Below are positions 17,044 through 26,460 of a DNA stretch of 64,000 bases, piece after piece. Below the pieces are notes generated by a model. The model ran no database searches. It was given only the letters and a program-made list of their open reading frames with translations, and was not told where the DNA came from. Every line of letters begins with the position of its first letter. The stretch's first letter is position 1. This DNA comes from Lactobacillus sp. ESL0791. GTDB lineage: Bacteria > Bacillota > Bacilli > Lactobacillales > Lactobacillaceae. Location: the NCBI RefSeq assembly GCF_029433255.1, contig NZ_JAQTHU010000001.1, positions 1,240,001-1,304,000 on the forward strand. The letters run 5' to 3'. The position numbers and the translations under genes were made by a program.

Positions 17044-19146
17044 TTATATTTTCAGTGTTTCGGCATTAATTGCCACAATCACGGTTGACAGCGACATCAA
17101 AATCGCTCCCACTGCCGGATCTAATACCAAACCCAGCGGTGCCAAAATACCCGCTGCGAGTGGAATTGCCACGATATTGTAGCCTGCGCCCCACCACAAA
17201 TTTTGAACGGTTTTTCTGTGCGTATTTTTGGCTAACTTTAAGAAGTTAATGATATCCAGCGGGTTGCTATTAACCAAAATGACATCGGCCGAATCAATTG
17301 CTACATCTGTTCCGGCACCAATCGCCACCCCAATATCAGCCTTGGCTAGACTTGGGGCATCGTTAATCCCGTCGCCGACCATCATTACCTTATTTCCTTT
17401 AGCCTGCAACTCGGTAACAACTTTTTGCTTGTCGGTTGGCAGTAATTCTGCCCTGACCTCGTTAATGCCCAACTTAGCGGCAATTTTTTGTGCGGCTTGC
17501 TGGTTGTCTCCTGTCAGCATTACCGGGATGATGTTTAATTTCTTAATCTGCTTAATTAATTGGTAGGCCGAAGGCTTAATTTCGTCGCCGACTGCAATAT
17601 AGCCAAGCAGCTGGCCGTCTTGCAATAAGTAACTGACCGTATAGGAAGAAACATTAATCTTCGGAAATTCCTTGACCTGCTGCCGTGCGCTTTTTTCGTT
17701 AACCAATTGGTAATCTGCACCGTTGATTACGCCGCTGACACCCTGGCCTGCCAAATTTTTACTGGCAGAAAGGCCAAGCAGCGTAATTTTTTCTTGTTTG
17801 GCATACTGCAAAATGCTTTGGGCAATTGGGTGCGTTGAACTTTGTTCTAGCGAGGCAATCAGCTGCAGCAATTGCTGCTTACTGATTTGTGAATTCAGTG
17901 TCTGATACTCACGCACAGTAAATTTACCTTCAGTCAAAGTGCCAGTTTTATCCAGCAGCAGGTAGTTAATTTTAGAACTGGCATCAATCACGTTGCGGTT
18001 GCGCACCAACAGACCGTTGCGCGCACCTAACGAAGTGCTTTTCGCATTAACCAGAGGAATTGCCAGGCCCAGAGCGTGCGGACAAGCAATTACTAAAACA
18101 GTCACCATCCGCTCCAAGCCGTCGGCAATACCATTGATGCTGGCCCAAACAATCAAGGCAATAATTCCGAAAACTAGCGCCGCATAAAACAGCCAGCCGG
18201 AAACCTTATCAGCCAGTGATTGTAGCTTTGACTTATTCATTTGCGATTCTTGAACAAGCTTATTGACATTTGCCAGAAAACCAGAATTGGCGGCACTGGT
18301 CACTTTCACGGTCAGTGTGCCGGCACCGTTGATTGCGCCGCCAACAACTTTGTCATTTTTCTTGCGGGTGACTGCCCTTGCCTCGCCTGTTACCAGCGAC
18401 TCATTGACGTTACTTTCACCGGCTAAGACGACGCCGTCAAGCGGAATACTTTCACCGGCTTTAACTAAAATGGTTGTATCTTTTTTAACGTTATTAATCG
18501 GCACATCCGTAATTTTGCCGTCGGCCTGCACGTGAACTCTATCCGGCAGTAATTTGGCCAGATCATTAACCGAACTATCGGCCTTCATCATCGAATTCAT
18601 TTCAATCCAGTGACCCAGCAGCATAATCAAAATCAGCGTTGCCAGTTCCCAAAAGAAATCCATGACGTGCATACTGCTATGAAGAAGATCGTTTTGAACA
18701 AAAGCGTAAAGACTATAAATATAGGAAGTAGTTATGCCCAAAGCCACCAGTGTCATCATTTCGGGATGCTTATCTTTTAATTCATACCCGGCACCTTTTA
18801 AAAAAGGTTCACCGCCATAAAAGAACAAAATCGTGGCAAACAGCAGCACCACCCAATTTGATCCCGTAAAGGAAAACTGAAATGGCAGATGCACACCCAT
18901 CGCTGGTGCTAAAAACAAAATTGGCAGCGATAAAATCAGCGAAACCCAAAATTTCCGTTTCAGATTGCCCATATGCATCATGTGCCCGCCATGCATCATC
19001 ATATCGCCGTGTCCTATGTCCATCATCATGTCATGATGATCATGCATCTCGTGACCCATCTGCATTCCGTGGTCCATATTTATCCCCTGATGATCGTGCA
19101 TTTCGTGATCCATTTCCATGTTCTCGTGGTCGTTCATCTTTTTCAC
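17044..19146 (-). CDS. copB: copper-exporting P1B-type ATPase, CopB class
   Basis: A 700-residue heavy-metal P-type ATPase. The N-terminal ~55 residues are a His/Met-rich metal-binding tail (repeated [12 protein letters not shown] units) in place of Cys-type HMA domains. The membrane metal site is ACPHALGL, the CPH motif of CopB-type Cu+/Ag+ exporters. Catalytic features are [18 protein letters not shown] (phosphorylated Asp), HP motif in SSTHPIAQS, and [17 protein letters not shown] start at 19146 follows TGAGGAC. The perfect cop box just upstream indicates CopY control, although no copY or copZ lies here. Confidence 0.93.
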   Translation of the reverse strand: MKKMNDHENMEMDHEMHDHQGINMDHGMQMGHEMHDHHDMMMDIGHGDMMMHGGHMMHMGNLKRKFWVSLILSLPILFLAPAMGVHLPFQFSFTGSNWVVLLFATILFFYGGEPFLKGAGYELKDKHPEMMTLVALGITTSYIYSLYAFVQNDLLHSSMHVMDFFWELATLILIMLLGHWIEMNSMMKADSSVNDLAKLLPDRVHVQADGKITDVPINNVKKDTTILVKAGESIPLDGVVLAGESNVNESLVTGEARAVTRKKNDKVVGGAINGAGTLTVKVTSAANSGFLANVNKLVQESQMNKSKLQSLADKVSGWLFYAALVFGIIALIVWASINGIADGLERMVTVLVIACPHALGLAIPLVNAKSTSLGARNGLLVRNRNVIDASSKINYLLLDKTGTLTEGKFTVREYQTLNSQISKQQLLQLIASLEQSSTHPIAQSILQYAKQEKITLLGLSASKNLAGQGVSGVINGADYQLVNEKSARQQVKEFPKINVSSYTVSYLLQDGQLLGYIAVGDEIKPSAYQLIKQIKKLNIIPVMLTGDNQQAAQKIAAKLGINEVRAELLPTDKQKVVTELQAKGNKVMMVGDGINDAPSLAKADIGVAIGAGTDVAIDSADVILVNSNPLDIINFLKLAKNTHRKTVQNLWWGAGYNIVAIPLAAGILAPLGLVLDPAVGAILMSLSTVIVAINAETLKI

Positions 19147-19177
19147 TTACTCGTCCTCATTTCTTCTACTCTTCTTT

Positions 19178-19199
19178 AAAGTTTACATTTGTAAACTTT
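19178..19199. promoter_or_regulatory. perfect cop box (CopY operator) upstream of copB
   Basis: A perfect palindrome with 10-bp arms (AAAGTTTACA and TGTAAACTTT) separated by TT. The core TACATTTGTA matches the CopY operator consensus TACAnnTGTA exactly. It lies 32 nt upstream of the copB start codon, in the position expected for a repressor site overlapping promoter or leader. Confidence 0.85.
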
Positions 19200-19250
19200 A
19201 TAAGTCAAAAAAGAAGCCTATGCCTTCTAACACGGACTTCCCAAAAATAT

Positions 19251-20630
19251 TTAGTTTTTAGCTAATTTATTCTTACGGTAAAAGTGACAAGCTAACCCAA
19301 TTGCTAGACCAATCAAAGCCGGAATGAGCCAATCCATGCCGACAGCCGCAAACGGAAAGGCTTTTAACTGAAATGCTTTGAGCTGCAGTGCCCAACTTGT
19401 CTGACTGATTACCGGCGGAAATGACGCCATCATGTCAAAGAATGCCGGAACAATTGTAAATAAAATCGTCCAGAAATAAACAACCGGGTCAGTTTGAAAC
19501 AGCGACGAGGTAATTGCCAGCAAAATCAAAACAATCGCAATCGGATAAATAAACATCAGCATCGGCGTTGACCAAGAAATAATCGTGTCAAGTCCCATAT
19601 TCGCAGATAAAAATGAGACGAAAGTCATTAAAGTTAACCATGTGCGGTAGCTTAATTTAGGAAAACTGCGGTGAAAATCTTGGGCAAAGGCGGCAATCAA
19701 GCCAACCGCTGTTGTCAAACAAGTAACAACAACCAAAGCCGCAAGCAGAGCATGCCCAATGCTGCCCAAATAATAGGTAATTAACTGGTTGAACAAAATC
19801 CCGCCGTCTGGCGATGGCTTGAATTGCGCCAAACTGGTTGCACCGAGCCAAATTAGGACGATATAGATTAGACCAATCAAGGAAACTGATAAAACCCCGG
19901 CCTTAGCGGTTATCTTGGAAATACTTTTGGCGGTAGTTTTGCCCATTTGCTTAATTGCCGAAACAATCGTAACGCCGAAAGCTAAACCGGCAATCGCATC
20001 CATCGTATTATAGCCCTGCAAAAATCCGTTGATAAACGGCGCCTTCAAATAATCTGGCGTTACACTTTGGCTGGCAGCTCTGCCCATTGGTGAGATGAAA
20101 CCCAGCAAGAAGACAATAAATAAAAGCAGAAGAAACAGTGGGTTTAATATTTTACCGACAGCCGTCAAAATATTTGATTCGGTATAGGAAATTAAAAATG
20201 CACAAATGAAGAAGAGTGCGGAATAGATTAACAACCCACCTTTAGCCCAGGATTGCGGCAGAATTGGCTGAATGCCAACCGTAAACGAAACACTGGCCGT
20301 ACGCGGAGTTGCAAATAGCGGCCCCAAGGTCAAATGTACCAAAACCATAAAAATTACCGCGAAGCCCGCACCTAGCGGCCGGCCAATGTCATAAACACCT
20401 TTAGCGTGAATGGCGCTAATTGCCAAGACTGACAGCAGCGGCAAAATCACGGCGGTTACCAAAAAACCAATCGTTGCCGGCACCCAATTAGCCCCAGACA
20501 GCTGTCCCAAGTGGACCGGAAAAATTAAATTTCCTGCACCAAAAAACAAGCCAAACAACAACGAGGCAATAATTAAATATTGTTTAATCGTTAACGGTTT
20601 TTTATTTAAATCTTGCTCAAATTCATCCAT
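19251..20630 (-). CDS. brnQ: branched-chain amino acid carrier BrnQ
   Basis: A 459-residue LIVCS-family Na+- or H+-coupled branched-chain amino acid carrier with 12 predicted membrane spans. Recognisable segments are GLFFGAGNLIFPVHLGQLSG at the N-terminus, LFATPRTASVSFTVG and YNTMDAIAGLAFG. The start at MDEFEQDL follows GAGGAGAG. A T-box leader lies upstream, so expression should rise when a branched-chain tRNA is uncharged. The gene ends about 50 bp before the cop box of copB. Confidence 0.94.
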   Translation of the reverse strand: MDEFEQDLNKKPLTIKQYLIIASLLFGLFFGAGNLIFPVHLGQLSGANWVPATIGFLVTAVILPLLSVLAISAIHAKGVYDIGRPLGAGFAVIFMVLVHLTLGPLFATPRTASVSFTVGIQPILPQSWAKGGLLIYSALFFICAFLISYTESNILTAVGKILNPLFLLLLFIVFLLGFISPMGRAASQSVTPDYLKAPFINGFLQGYNTMDAIAGLAFGVTIVSAIKQMGKTTAKSISKITAKAGVLSVSLIGLIYIVLIWLGATSLAQFKPSPDGGILFNQLITYYLGSIGHALLAALVVVTCLTTAVGLIAAFAQDFHRSFPKLSYRTWLTLMTFVSFLSANMGLDTIISWSTPMLMFIYPIAIVLILLAITSSLFQTDPVVYFWTILFTIVPAFFDMMASFPPVISQTSWALQLKAFQLKAFPFAAVGMDWLIPALIGLAIGLACHFYRKNKLAKN

Positions 20631-20711
20631 GCTTTATTCTCTCCTCTTAATCAATTCCAAATTCAATTACATATTTTCATGTGACAATCTTATTGCGCAT
20701 TTTAGCAATAA

Positions 20712-20985
20712 AAAAGCACCCTTGATCTAAAATCAAGGGTGCTTTTAACACGGTACCACCTATCTTACTGTTATTCAGCTAATAACACCAAATAACAATC
20801 ACTTCACGTACGGCAAAACTGCGATACGCTAACACGATAATGGGTGTCACCAATATTTGCTACTTTAATTTCACAATATAGCTCAAAGTTACTTTCTGGT
20901 TGTGCCTGCGGTTCCTTTTCAGCACCGGAACTCTCTATTTACGCCGCCTGCAACCATACTCTTCTTTTCGTCGCCTGATAAATAT
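20712..20985 (-). promoter_or_regulatory. T-box leader of brnQ (probable valine specifier)
   Basis: The minus strand shows the T-box sequence AGGTGGTACCGTG directly before a strong terminator (AAGCACCCTTGAT with ATCAAGGGTGCTT, then TTTTTT; 20712-20746). About 200 nt of stem I-type structure lie upstream, including the AGAGAGTTCCGG...GGAACC hairpin. In the expected specifier position the triplet is GTA (20892-20890) after GAAA, which would read valine. The methionine T-box in this window has the same GAAN-codon arrangement. The specifier call is tentative; the T-box call is firm. Confidence 0.85.
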
Positions 20986-21232
20986 TAAAAATATTTTAAG
21001 CATTGTTCAAGCTTTTGTCAACAAAAATTTAAATAATTTTCATTTGTTTTTTGCATTTTGCCAGCAGCACACCTGTACAAGCGATGTTGGTTATCAATTT
21101 CGGCAACAAAGCTGTCTTTGCTGAGTAAGCGAATACATTTACATACCAACTTGTGAGTTTATGAACGTCTTGCCAAGCAATAATTAAGTCAAAATGTTGC
21201 AGTCGAGCTATTAATATTTTCTAATATTATTA

Positions 21233-21261
21233 TTGACAGAGCTAAGAATAGCTACTATCAT
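21233..21261 (+). promoter_or_regulatory. promoter of lysine transporter copy 1
   Basis: Consensus TTGACA (21233-21238), 17-nt spacer, TATCAT (21256-21261), about 30 nt before the riboswitch begins. The same arrangement recurs before copy 2. Confidence 0.8.
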
Positions 21262-21290
21262 TTTCTTTAACTAAACAAAAATAAATTCTA

Positions 21291-21519
21291 ATGTAATAGA
21301 GGTTGCAGCAATTACCAATTTAATCCTGAGCGCACGAACGTGATGACGATTAACCTAAGAATTGCTGCCGAAATACACATACTAGTCGTTTGTAGTATGC
21401 GTGTTGGGTCACAGGAACATATTCTGTGGACTGTCCTAGTCGTAACACTAGGGAGCGCTATATGATTCGTTTAAAGAGATTGGTTAAGACCTCGTTGTTA
21501 CCTGACAACGAGGTTTTTT
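21291..21519 (+). promoter_or_regulatory. lysine riboswitch (L-box) copy 1 with terminator
   Basis: L-box landmarks in order are AATAGAGGTTGC, CGAACGTGATGACG, TGCTGCCGAA, a long P4-type hairpin (ACACATACTA...TAGTATGCGTGT), GGACTGTC, and AGGGAGCGCTATA closing the P1 helix with AATAG at the 5' end. A terminator follows (ACCTCGTTGT...ACAACGAGGT plus TTTTTT, 21489-21518). It precedes an amino acid uptake gene, so lysine would shut transcription off. The 3' P1 strand is intact in this copy. Confidence 0.85.
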
Positions 21520-21574
21520 GTCTCAATTTGATTGTATCCGCTTTATTTGGAAAATATTTTTGGAGGTTTTCATA

Positions 21575-23167
21575 ATGAAGTCAAGACACAGAGCAACAAT
21601 TGCTACGGTGATTGCCATAATATTATGTTTGCTACTTGAATTTAGTCTTGCCGCGCCAATTCAGGCAGCCCAAAAAGATAACGGTATACTTAAAATCGCT
21701 ATGGAAGCTAACTATTCACCTTATAACTGGACGCAAACCACTGATGCTGACGGTGCTGTTCCAATTGATGGTGCAAATACTTATGCCAACGGTTATGATG
21801 TCAAAATTGCCAAAATTATCGGCCGCAAATTACATAAAAAGGTCGTCGTCGTAAAAACCGAGTGGGATGGAATCCTGCCCGCCTTAACCAGCGGCAAGGC
21901 CGACCTGATCATTGCCGGGATGAGCCCTACTCCGGAACGGGCCAAGGCGATCGACTTCTCCGACCCGTATTGGAGCGGCATATTTGTCGTTATTACTAAG
22001 GCTAACAATAAATATGCTAATGCTAAGAAATTGACCGATTTCAAGGGTGCAAAATTAACTTCACAGCAAGGAACCTTCTATTACCAGCTGATTGATCAGC
22101 TGCCTGGTGCCAGCAAACAACCGGCAATTCGCGACTTTTCTGCAATGAGACAAAGTCTGATTTCTGGTACGATTGACGGTTACGTTTCGGACTCAACTGA
22201 AGCAATTTCCTTTAAGATGGTTGACTCTAGTATCAAGGCTGTACCCTTAAACCCAATGCACGGTTTTCACGTTACTAAAGCAGAGATGGTCTTTTCTGTT
22301 GGCGTTGCCAAGACAAATCAAAAATTACGTAGGGAAGTTAACCAGATATTAGCAACGATTCCTGCCAAGAAAAGAAAACAGTTAATGACAGAAGCTATCA
22401 AGCAGCAGCCAAAAACAGATACCACTAAGAAAGAAAAAAATGGTAAACATGAGAGCTGGCTGGTTGCCATGCTTCAGCAGTACGGCGGCATGATTTTAGA
22501 TGGAATCGGAATGACCCTATTGCTAGCCTTTGTTGGCACCATTACGGGATTTATTATTGGCCTGTTTGTGGGAATTATTAGAACCATTCCTACCCCTTCA
22601 ACCCGCACTAAACGTTGGGCGCTAAATTTTGTTAAATGGTTATTGTCGGTCTATATCGAAATTTTTCGGGGGACACCAATGATGGTGCAGGCCGCCGTGA
22701 TTTATTACGGAATCGCACAATTCTGGCACCTAAATTTGGACAGAACAATTGCCGCTTTGGTCATTGTTTCAATTAATACCGGTGCTTACCTAGCAGAAAT
22801 TATTCGCGGCGGAATTATCTCAATCCCCAAAGGACAATTTGAAGCAGCCAGTGCCCTGGGCATGACCCACAATCAAAGAATGTGGCACATCATTCTGCCG
22901 CAGGCAATCAGAAATTGCCTGCCGTCAATTACCAATGAATTTATCGTTAACATCAAGGATACTTCCGTTTTGAGTATTATTTCTGTTTCCGAGCTGTTCT
23001 TTGTCGGGACAACGATTGCTAGTCAAACCTTTAAGTTTTTCCCAACCTACCTCACGATTTCCACAATATATTTGGTTCTCACTTATACAATCACCCGAAT
23101 TTTCAACTTAATTGAAAAGCATATGAATGGAAGCAAAACTTACACCTTAACTTCTAACCGGCGATAA
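21575..23167 (+). CDS. lysine ABC transporter, fused binding protein and permease, copy 1
   Basis: A 530-residue fusion: signal/anchor helix (residues 7-30), an SBP_bac_3 polar amino acid-binding domain (about 40-280, with KIAMEANYSPYNW, TSGKADLIIAGMSPTPERAKAIDFS), a charged linker, then an ABC permease domain (about 315-525) with EIFRGTPMMVQAA and the EAA loop EAASALGMTHNQRMW. The start MKSRHRAT is selected by its TTGGAGG ribosome site. The lysine riboswitch implies lysine as substrate. It needs an ATPase; the only one nearby is at 27701. A close paralogue follows at 24819. Confidence 0.9.
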   Translation: MKSRHRATIATVIAIILCLLLEFSLAAPIQAAQKDNGILKIAMEANYSPYNWTQTTDADGAVPIDGANTYANGYDVKIAKIIGRKLHKKVVVVKTEWDGILPALTSGKADLIIAGMSPTPERAKAIDFSDPYWSGIFVVITKANNKYANAKKLTDFKGAKLTSQQGTFYYQLIDQLPGASKQPAIRDFSAMRQSLISGTIDGYVSDSTEAISFKMVDSSIKAVPLNPMHGFHVTKAEMVFSVGVAKTNQKLRREVNQILATIPAKKRKQLMTEAIKQQPKTDTTKKEKNGKHESWLVAMLQQYGGMILDGIGMTLLLAFVGTITGFIIGLFVGIIRTIPTPSTRTKRWALNFVKWLLSVYIEIFRGTPMMVQAAVIYYGIAQFWHLNLDRTIAALVIVSINTGAYLAEIIRGGIISIPKGQFEAASALGMTHNQRMWHIILPQAIRNCLPSITNEFIVNIKDTSVLSIISVSELFFVGTTIASQTFKFFPTYLTISTIYLVLTYTITRIFNLIEKHMNGSKTYTLTSNRR

Positions 23168-23289
23168 AACTACAGCTAAAGCGAAGATAATTGACATAAT
23201 TTTTTCGCTGCTGTCATTTTGTCAATCTAAAGCTAGTAGACTCACAGTAAATTTGCTATGCTGAATAATAAAATCAAAGAGGAATAGCA

Positions 23290-24448
23290 ATGAATAAAAA
23301 TAGACAAATCAGCATGCTGCAAGACCTAGTTCAGATTGAGACCATCGACGATCACGAAAAGCAGGTAGTGGATTACCTAGCAAAATTATTCGCGCCTTAT
23401 GGTAATCGCGTTCGCTTCACGCGCATCCCTTATCGAGGTGATCGCGAAAGTGCCGTCATCTCGATTGGACCACGCGTCAGTAAATTCAAGCTAGGTTTTT
23501 CCGGTCACATGGATACAGTCAACCTAGGTGACCCAGCCGCTTGGCATGATAATCCTTTTTCTGGAAAATTATATGACAATGGTAGTAAAATTTACGGTCG
23601 CGGTACGACCGATATGAAGAGCGGCCTAGCTGGCATGGTCGGTACCATGTTGACTTTACTCGAAGAAGATTTTCCCCTGCAGGGGGAACTGCGGCTGCTG
23701 GCTTCTGTTGGCGAAGAAACCGGTCAATGGGGAGCTGAAGAATTAACTAAAGAAGGTTACGTGGATGACCTTGACTTATTACTAATCGGTGAAGATACCA
23801 CTGATCTCAACGTGGTTTATGCCAGCAACGGTGATATTGATTATACCGTGACTTCCTACGGTAAAGTGGCAATTAGTTCACGCGCCGGCAACGGAATCAA
23901 CGCACTGGACAACATGATGGATTTCATCACTTTAGCCAATAAAAAGTTGCGCCATCTGCCGCGCATTCATCCTGATCTAGGGCCAGTCGTTCACAACGTT
24001 ACAATGATTTCTGGCGGTGATCAGGTCAACAGCGTTCCAGGCAAAGTTACGGCACGCGGTAATATCCGCATCAACCCATTTTATACCGCACACGAAATTC
24101 AAAACCATTTTAGAAGAAATAGTTGCGAAAGTTAATCAGATGACTAAACACAAATTTAAATTACAGTATGATTACGTAGGTGATGCTGTCAAAGGACAAG
24201 CAGATGGTCAAGACGTCATGACTGCCCAAAATTTGCTCGGTGAGATTTTGGGCCATCCAGTTAAAATAGTCGGTGAGCCCGGTACAACCGACGCCTCTAA
24301 ATTTGTTAACAGCACTTCTGCGCCAACCATGCTCGTCGTCGGTCCCGGCAACGAAACCGTCCATCAAGTAAATGAATACGTTGACGTCGACGAATACCTA
24401 GCTGCTTGTGAGTTCTATGAACGCTTTGCTAAACAATATTTGGATTAA
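23290..24448 (+). pseudogene. M20-family peptidase (DapE/ArgE-like), frameshifted copy 1
   Basis: Matches the intact M20 metallopeptidase at 26461-27612 along its length, with GFSGHMDTVNLGD, GRGTTDMKSGLAGMVG (metal ligands) and ASVGEETGQWGAEE in the first frame and the C-terminal EPGTTDASKFVNS in a second frame. An extra A in the run CAAAACC (24101-24104) shifts the frame after about 272 residues; restoring it joins the two parts cleanly. It could be a sequencing slip in a homopolymer, but the duplicated context makes decay of a redundant copy plausible. Confidence 0.8.
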
Positions 24449-24488
24449 ATTTTTCTAGTTAAGTTATTAATATTTTCTAATATTATTA

Positions 24489-24517
24489 TTGACAAAATTG
24501 GAAATAACTCCTATCAT
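24489..24517 (+). promoter_or_regulatory. promoter of lysine transporter copy 2
   Basis: TTGACA (24489-24494), 17-nt spacer, TATCAT (24512-24517). Sequence around it is duplicated from copy 1 (TTAATATTTTCTAATATTAT upstream in both). Confidence 0.8.
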
Positions 24518-24544
24518 TTTTCTTAATTAAACGAAATAAATTCT

Positions 24545-24766
24545 AATGTAATAGAGACCGCAACAATTACTAATTTAATCCTGTGCGTACGAACGTGATG
24601 ACGATTAATCAAAGAATTGTTGCCGAAATGCACATACCAGTCGTTTGTAGTATGTGTGCTGGCCCACAGAAAAATATTCTGTGGACTGTCCTAGTCGTAA
24701 CACTAGGCAGCGTCTAAAGAGATTGGTTAAAACCTCGTTGTTACCTAGACAGCGAGGTTTTTTGTT
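24545..24766 (+). promoter_or_regulatory. lysine riboswitch copy 2, partly degraded
   Basis: Clear duplicate of the L-box at 21291, retaining CGAACGTGATGACG, TTGCCGAA, the P4-type hairpin, GGACTGTC and the terminator (24732-24764). Two differences touch conserved parts. The core AGAGGTTGC is AGAGACCGC. A 12-nt deletion removes the GCTATATG strand that closes P1 (here AGGCAGCGTCTAAAGAG). The aptamer may therefore no longer respond normally to lysine. Confidence 0.75.
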
Positions 24767-24818
24767 TCAGTTTGATTGTATTCGCTTTATTTGAAAAATA
24801 TTTTTGGAGGTTTTCATA

Positions 24819-26438
24819 ATGAAGTCAAGACATAATTCGGCAATTGCTACGGTGCTTGCCATAATATTAAGCTTACTACTTGAATTTAACCTAGCCGCGC
24901 CAATTCAGGCAGCCCAAAAAGATAATGGTGTACTCAAAATTGCTATGGAAGCTAACTACTCACCAAATAACTGGACGCAAACTACCGACGCTAACGGTGC
25001 AGTCCCGATTGATGGTGCAAATACTTATGCCAACGGTTATGATGTCAAAATTGCTAAAATTATTGGTCACAAATTACATAAAAAAGTGGTTGTCTTAAAA
25101 ACCGAATGGGACGGTTTGCTGCCTGCTTTAACAAGTGGCAAGGCGGATTTGATCATTGCCGGCATGAGCCCTACTCCTGAACGGGCGAAGGCAATTGACT
25201 TTACTAACCCTTACTGGAGCGGCATATTTGTTGTTATTACTAAAGTTAACAGTAGATACGCTAATGCTAAAAAATTAACCGATTTCAAGGGTGCAAAATT
25301 AACTTCGCAGCAAGGAACCTTCCACTACCAACTGATCGACCAGATGCCTGGTGCTAAAAAACAGCCAGCAATGCGGGACTTTTCTGCAATGAGACAAAGT
25401 CTGATTTCCGGTACGATTGACGGTTATATTTCGGATTCAACTGAAGCAATTTCCTTTAAGATGGTTGATCCGGATATCAAGGCTGTACCCTTAAACCCAA
25501 TGCACGGTTTTCACGTTACTAAGGCACAGATGGTTTCTTCCATTGGTGTTGCCAAGACAAATCAAAAATTGCGCAAAGAAGTTAACCAAATACTAGCAAC
25601 AATCCCTACCAAGAAAAGAAAACAGTTAATGACCGAAGCTATCAAGCAGCAGCCAAAAACAGATACCACTAAGAAAGGGAAAAATGGTAAGCATGAGAGC
25701 TGGCTGGTTGCAATGCTCAAGCAATATGGCGGAATGATTTTAGACGGGATCGGAATGACCCTCTTGCTAGCTTTCGTTGGTACAATTGCTGGATTTATTA
25801 TTGGACTGTTTGTGGGAATTATTAGAACCATTCCTACCCCTTCAACCCGTGGTAAACGCTGGTTTCTTAATTTTATTAAGTGGCTGTTGTCAGTTTACAT
25901 CGAAATTTTCCGGGGAACGCCAATGATGGTCCAGGCTGCCGTAATTTATTACGGGATCGCGCAATTCTGGCACCTAAATTTGGACAGAACAATTGCCGCC
26001 CTGATCATTGTTTCGATTAATACCGGTGCTTATTTAGCAGAAATTATTCGCGGCGGAATTATCTCAACCCCGGAAGGACAGTTTGAAGCAGCCAGTGCTT
26101 TGGGTATGACCCATAGCCAAAGAATGTGGCACATCATTCTGCCACAGGCAATCAGAAACTGCCTGCCGTCAATTACCAATGAATTTATCGTTAACATTAA
26201 GGATACTTCTGTTCTGAGTATTATTTCTGTTTCCGAGCTGTTCTTCGTCGGTAGCACGATTGCCAGTCAAACCTTTAAGTTTTTCCCGACTTACCTCACA
26301 ATTTCCGCAATTTATTTGATCCTTACTTATACAATCACCCGAATTTTCAACTTAATTGAAAAGCACATGAATGGAAGCAAGACCTACAATTTAATGTCTA
26401 ATCAAATGGTAGGCGTAATCAATGAATCGGAAAAATAA
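24819..26438 (+). CDS. lysine ABC transporter, fused binding protein and permease, copy 2
   Basis: A 539-residue paralogue of the 21575 gene, nearly identical over both the SBP_bac_3 and permease domains (GGMILDGIGMTLLLAF, EIFRGTPMMVQAA). Differences in the binding domain include SPNNW for SPYNW and FTNPYW for FSDPYW, which could alter affinity. The C-terminus extends by about ten residues (MVGVINESEK) and its end lies close to the next peptidase start. The start MKSRHNSA follows TTGGAGG. Confidence 0.9.
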   Translation: MKSRHNSAIATVLAIILSLLLEFNLAAPIQAAQKDNGVLKIAMEANYSPNNWTQTTDANGAVPIDGANTYANGYDVKIAKIIGHKLHKKVVVLKTEWDGLLPALTSGKADLIIAGMSPTPERAKAIDFTNPYWSGIFVVITKVNSRYANAKKLTDFKGAKLTSQQGTFHYQLIDQMPGAKKQPAMRDFSAMRQSLISGTIDGYISDSTEAISFKMVDPDIKAVPLNPMHGFHVTKAQMVSSIGVAKTNQKLRKEVNQILATIPTKKRKQLMTEAIKQQPKTDTTKKGKNGKHESWLVAMLKQYGGMILDGIGMTLLLAFVGTIAGFIIGLFVGIIRTIPTPSTRGKRWFLNFIKWLLSVYIEIFRGTPMMVQAAVIYYGIAQFWHLNLDRTIAALIIVSINTGAYLAEIIRGGIISTPEGQFEAASALGMTHSQRMWHIILPQAIRNCLPSITNEFIVNIKDTSVLSIISVSELFFVGSTIASQTFKFFPTYLTISAIYLILTYTITRIFNLIEKHMNGSKTYNLMSNQMVGVINESEK

Positions 26439-26460
26439 AATTAGAAAGAATTCAGCAGTT

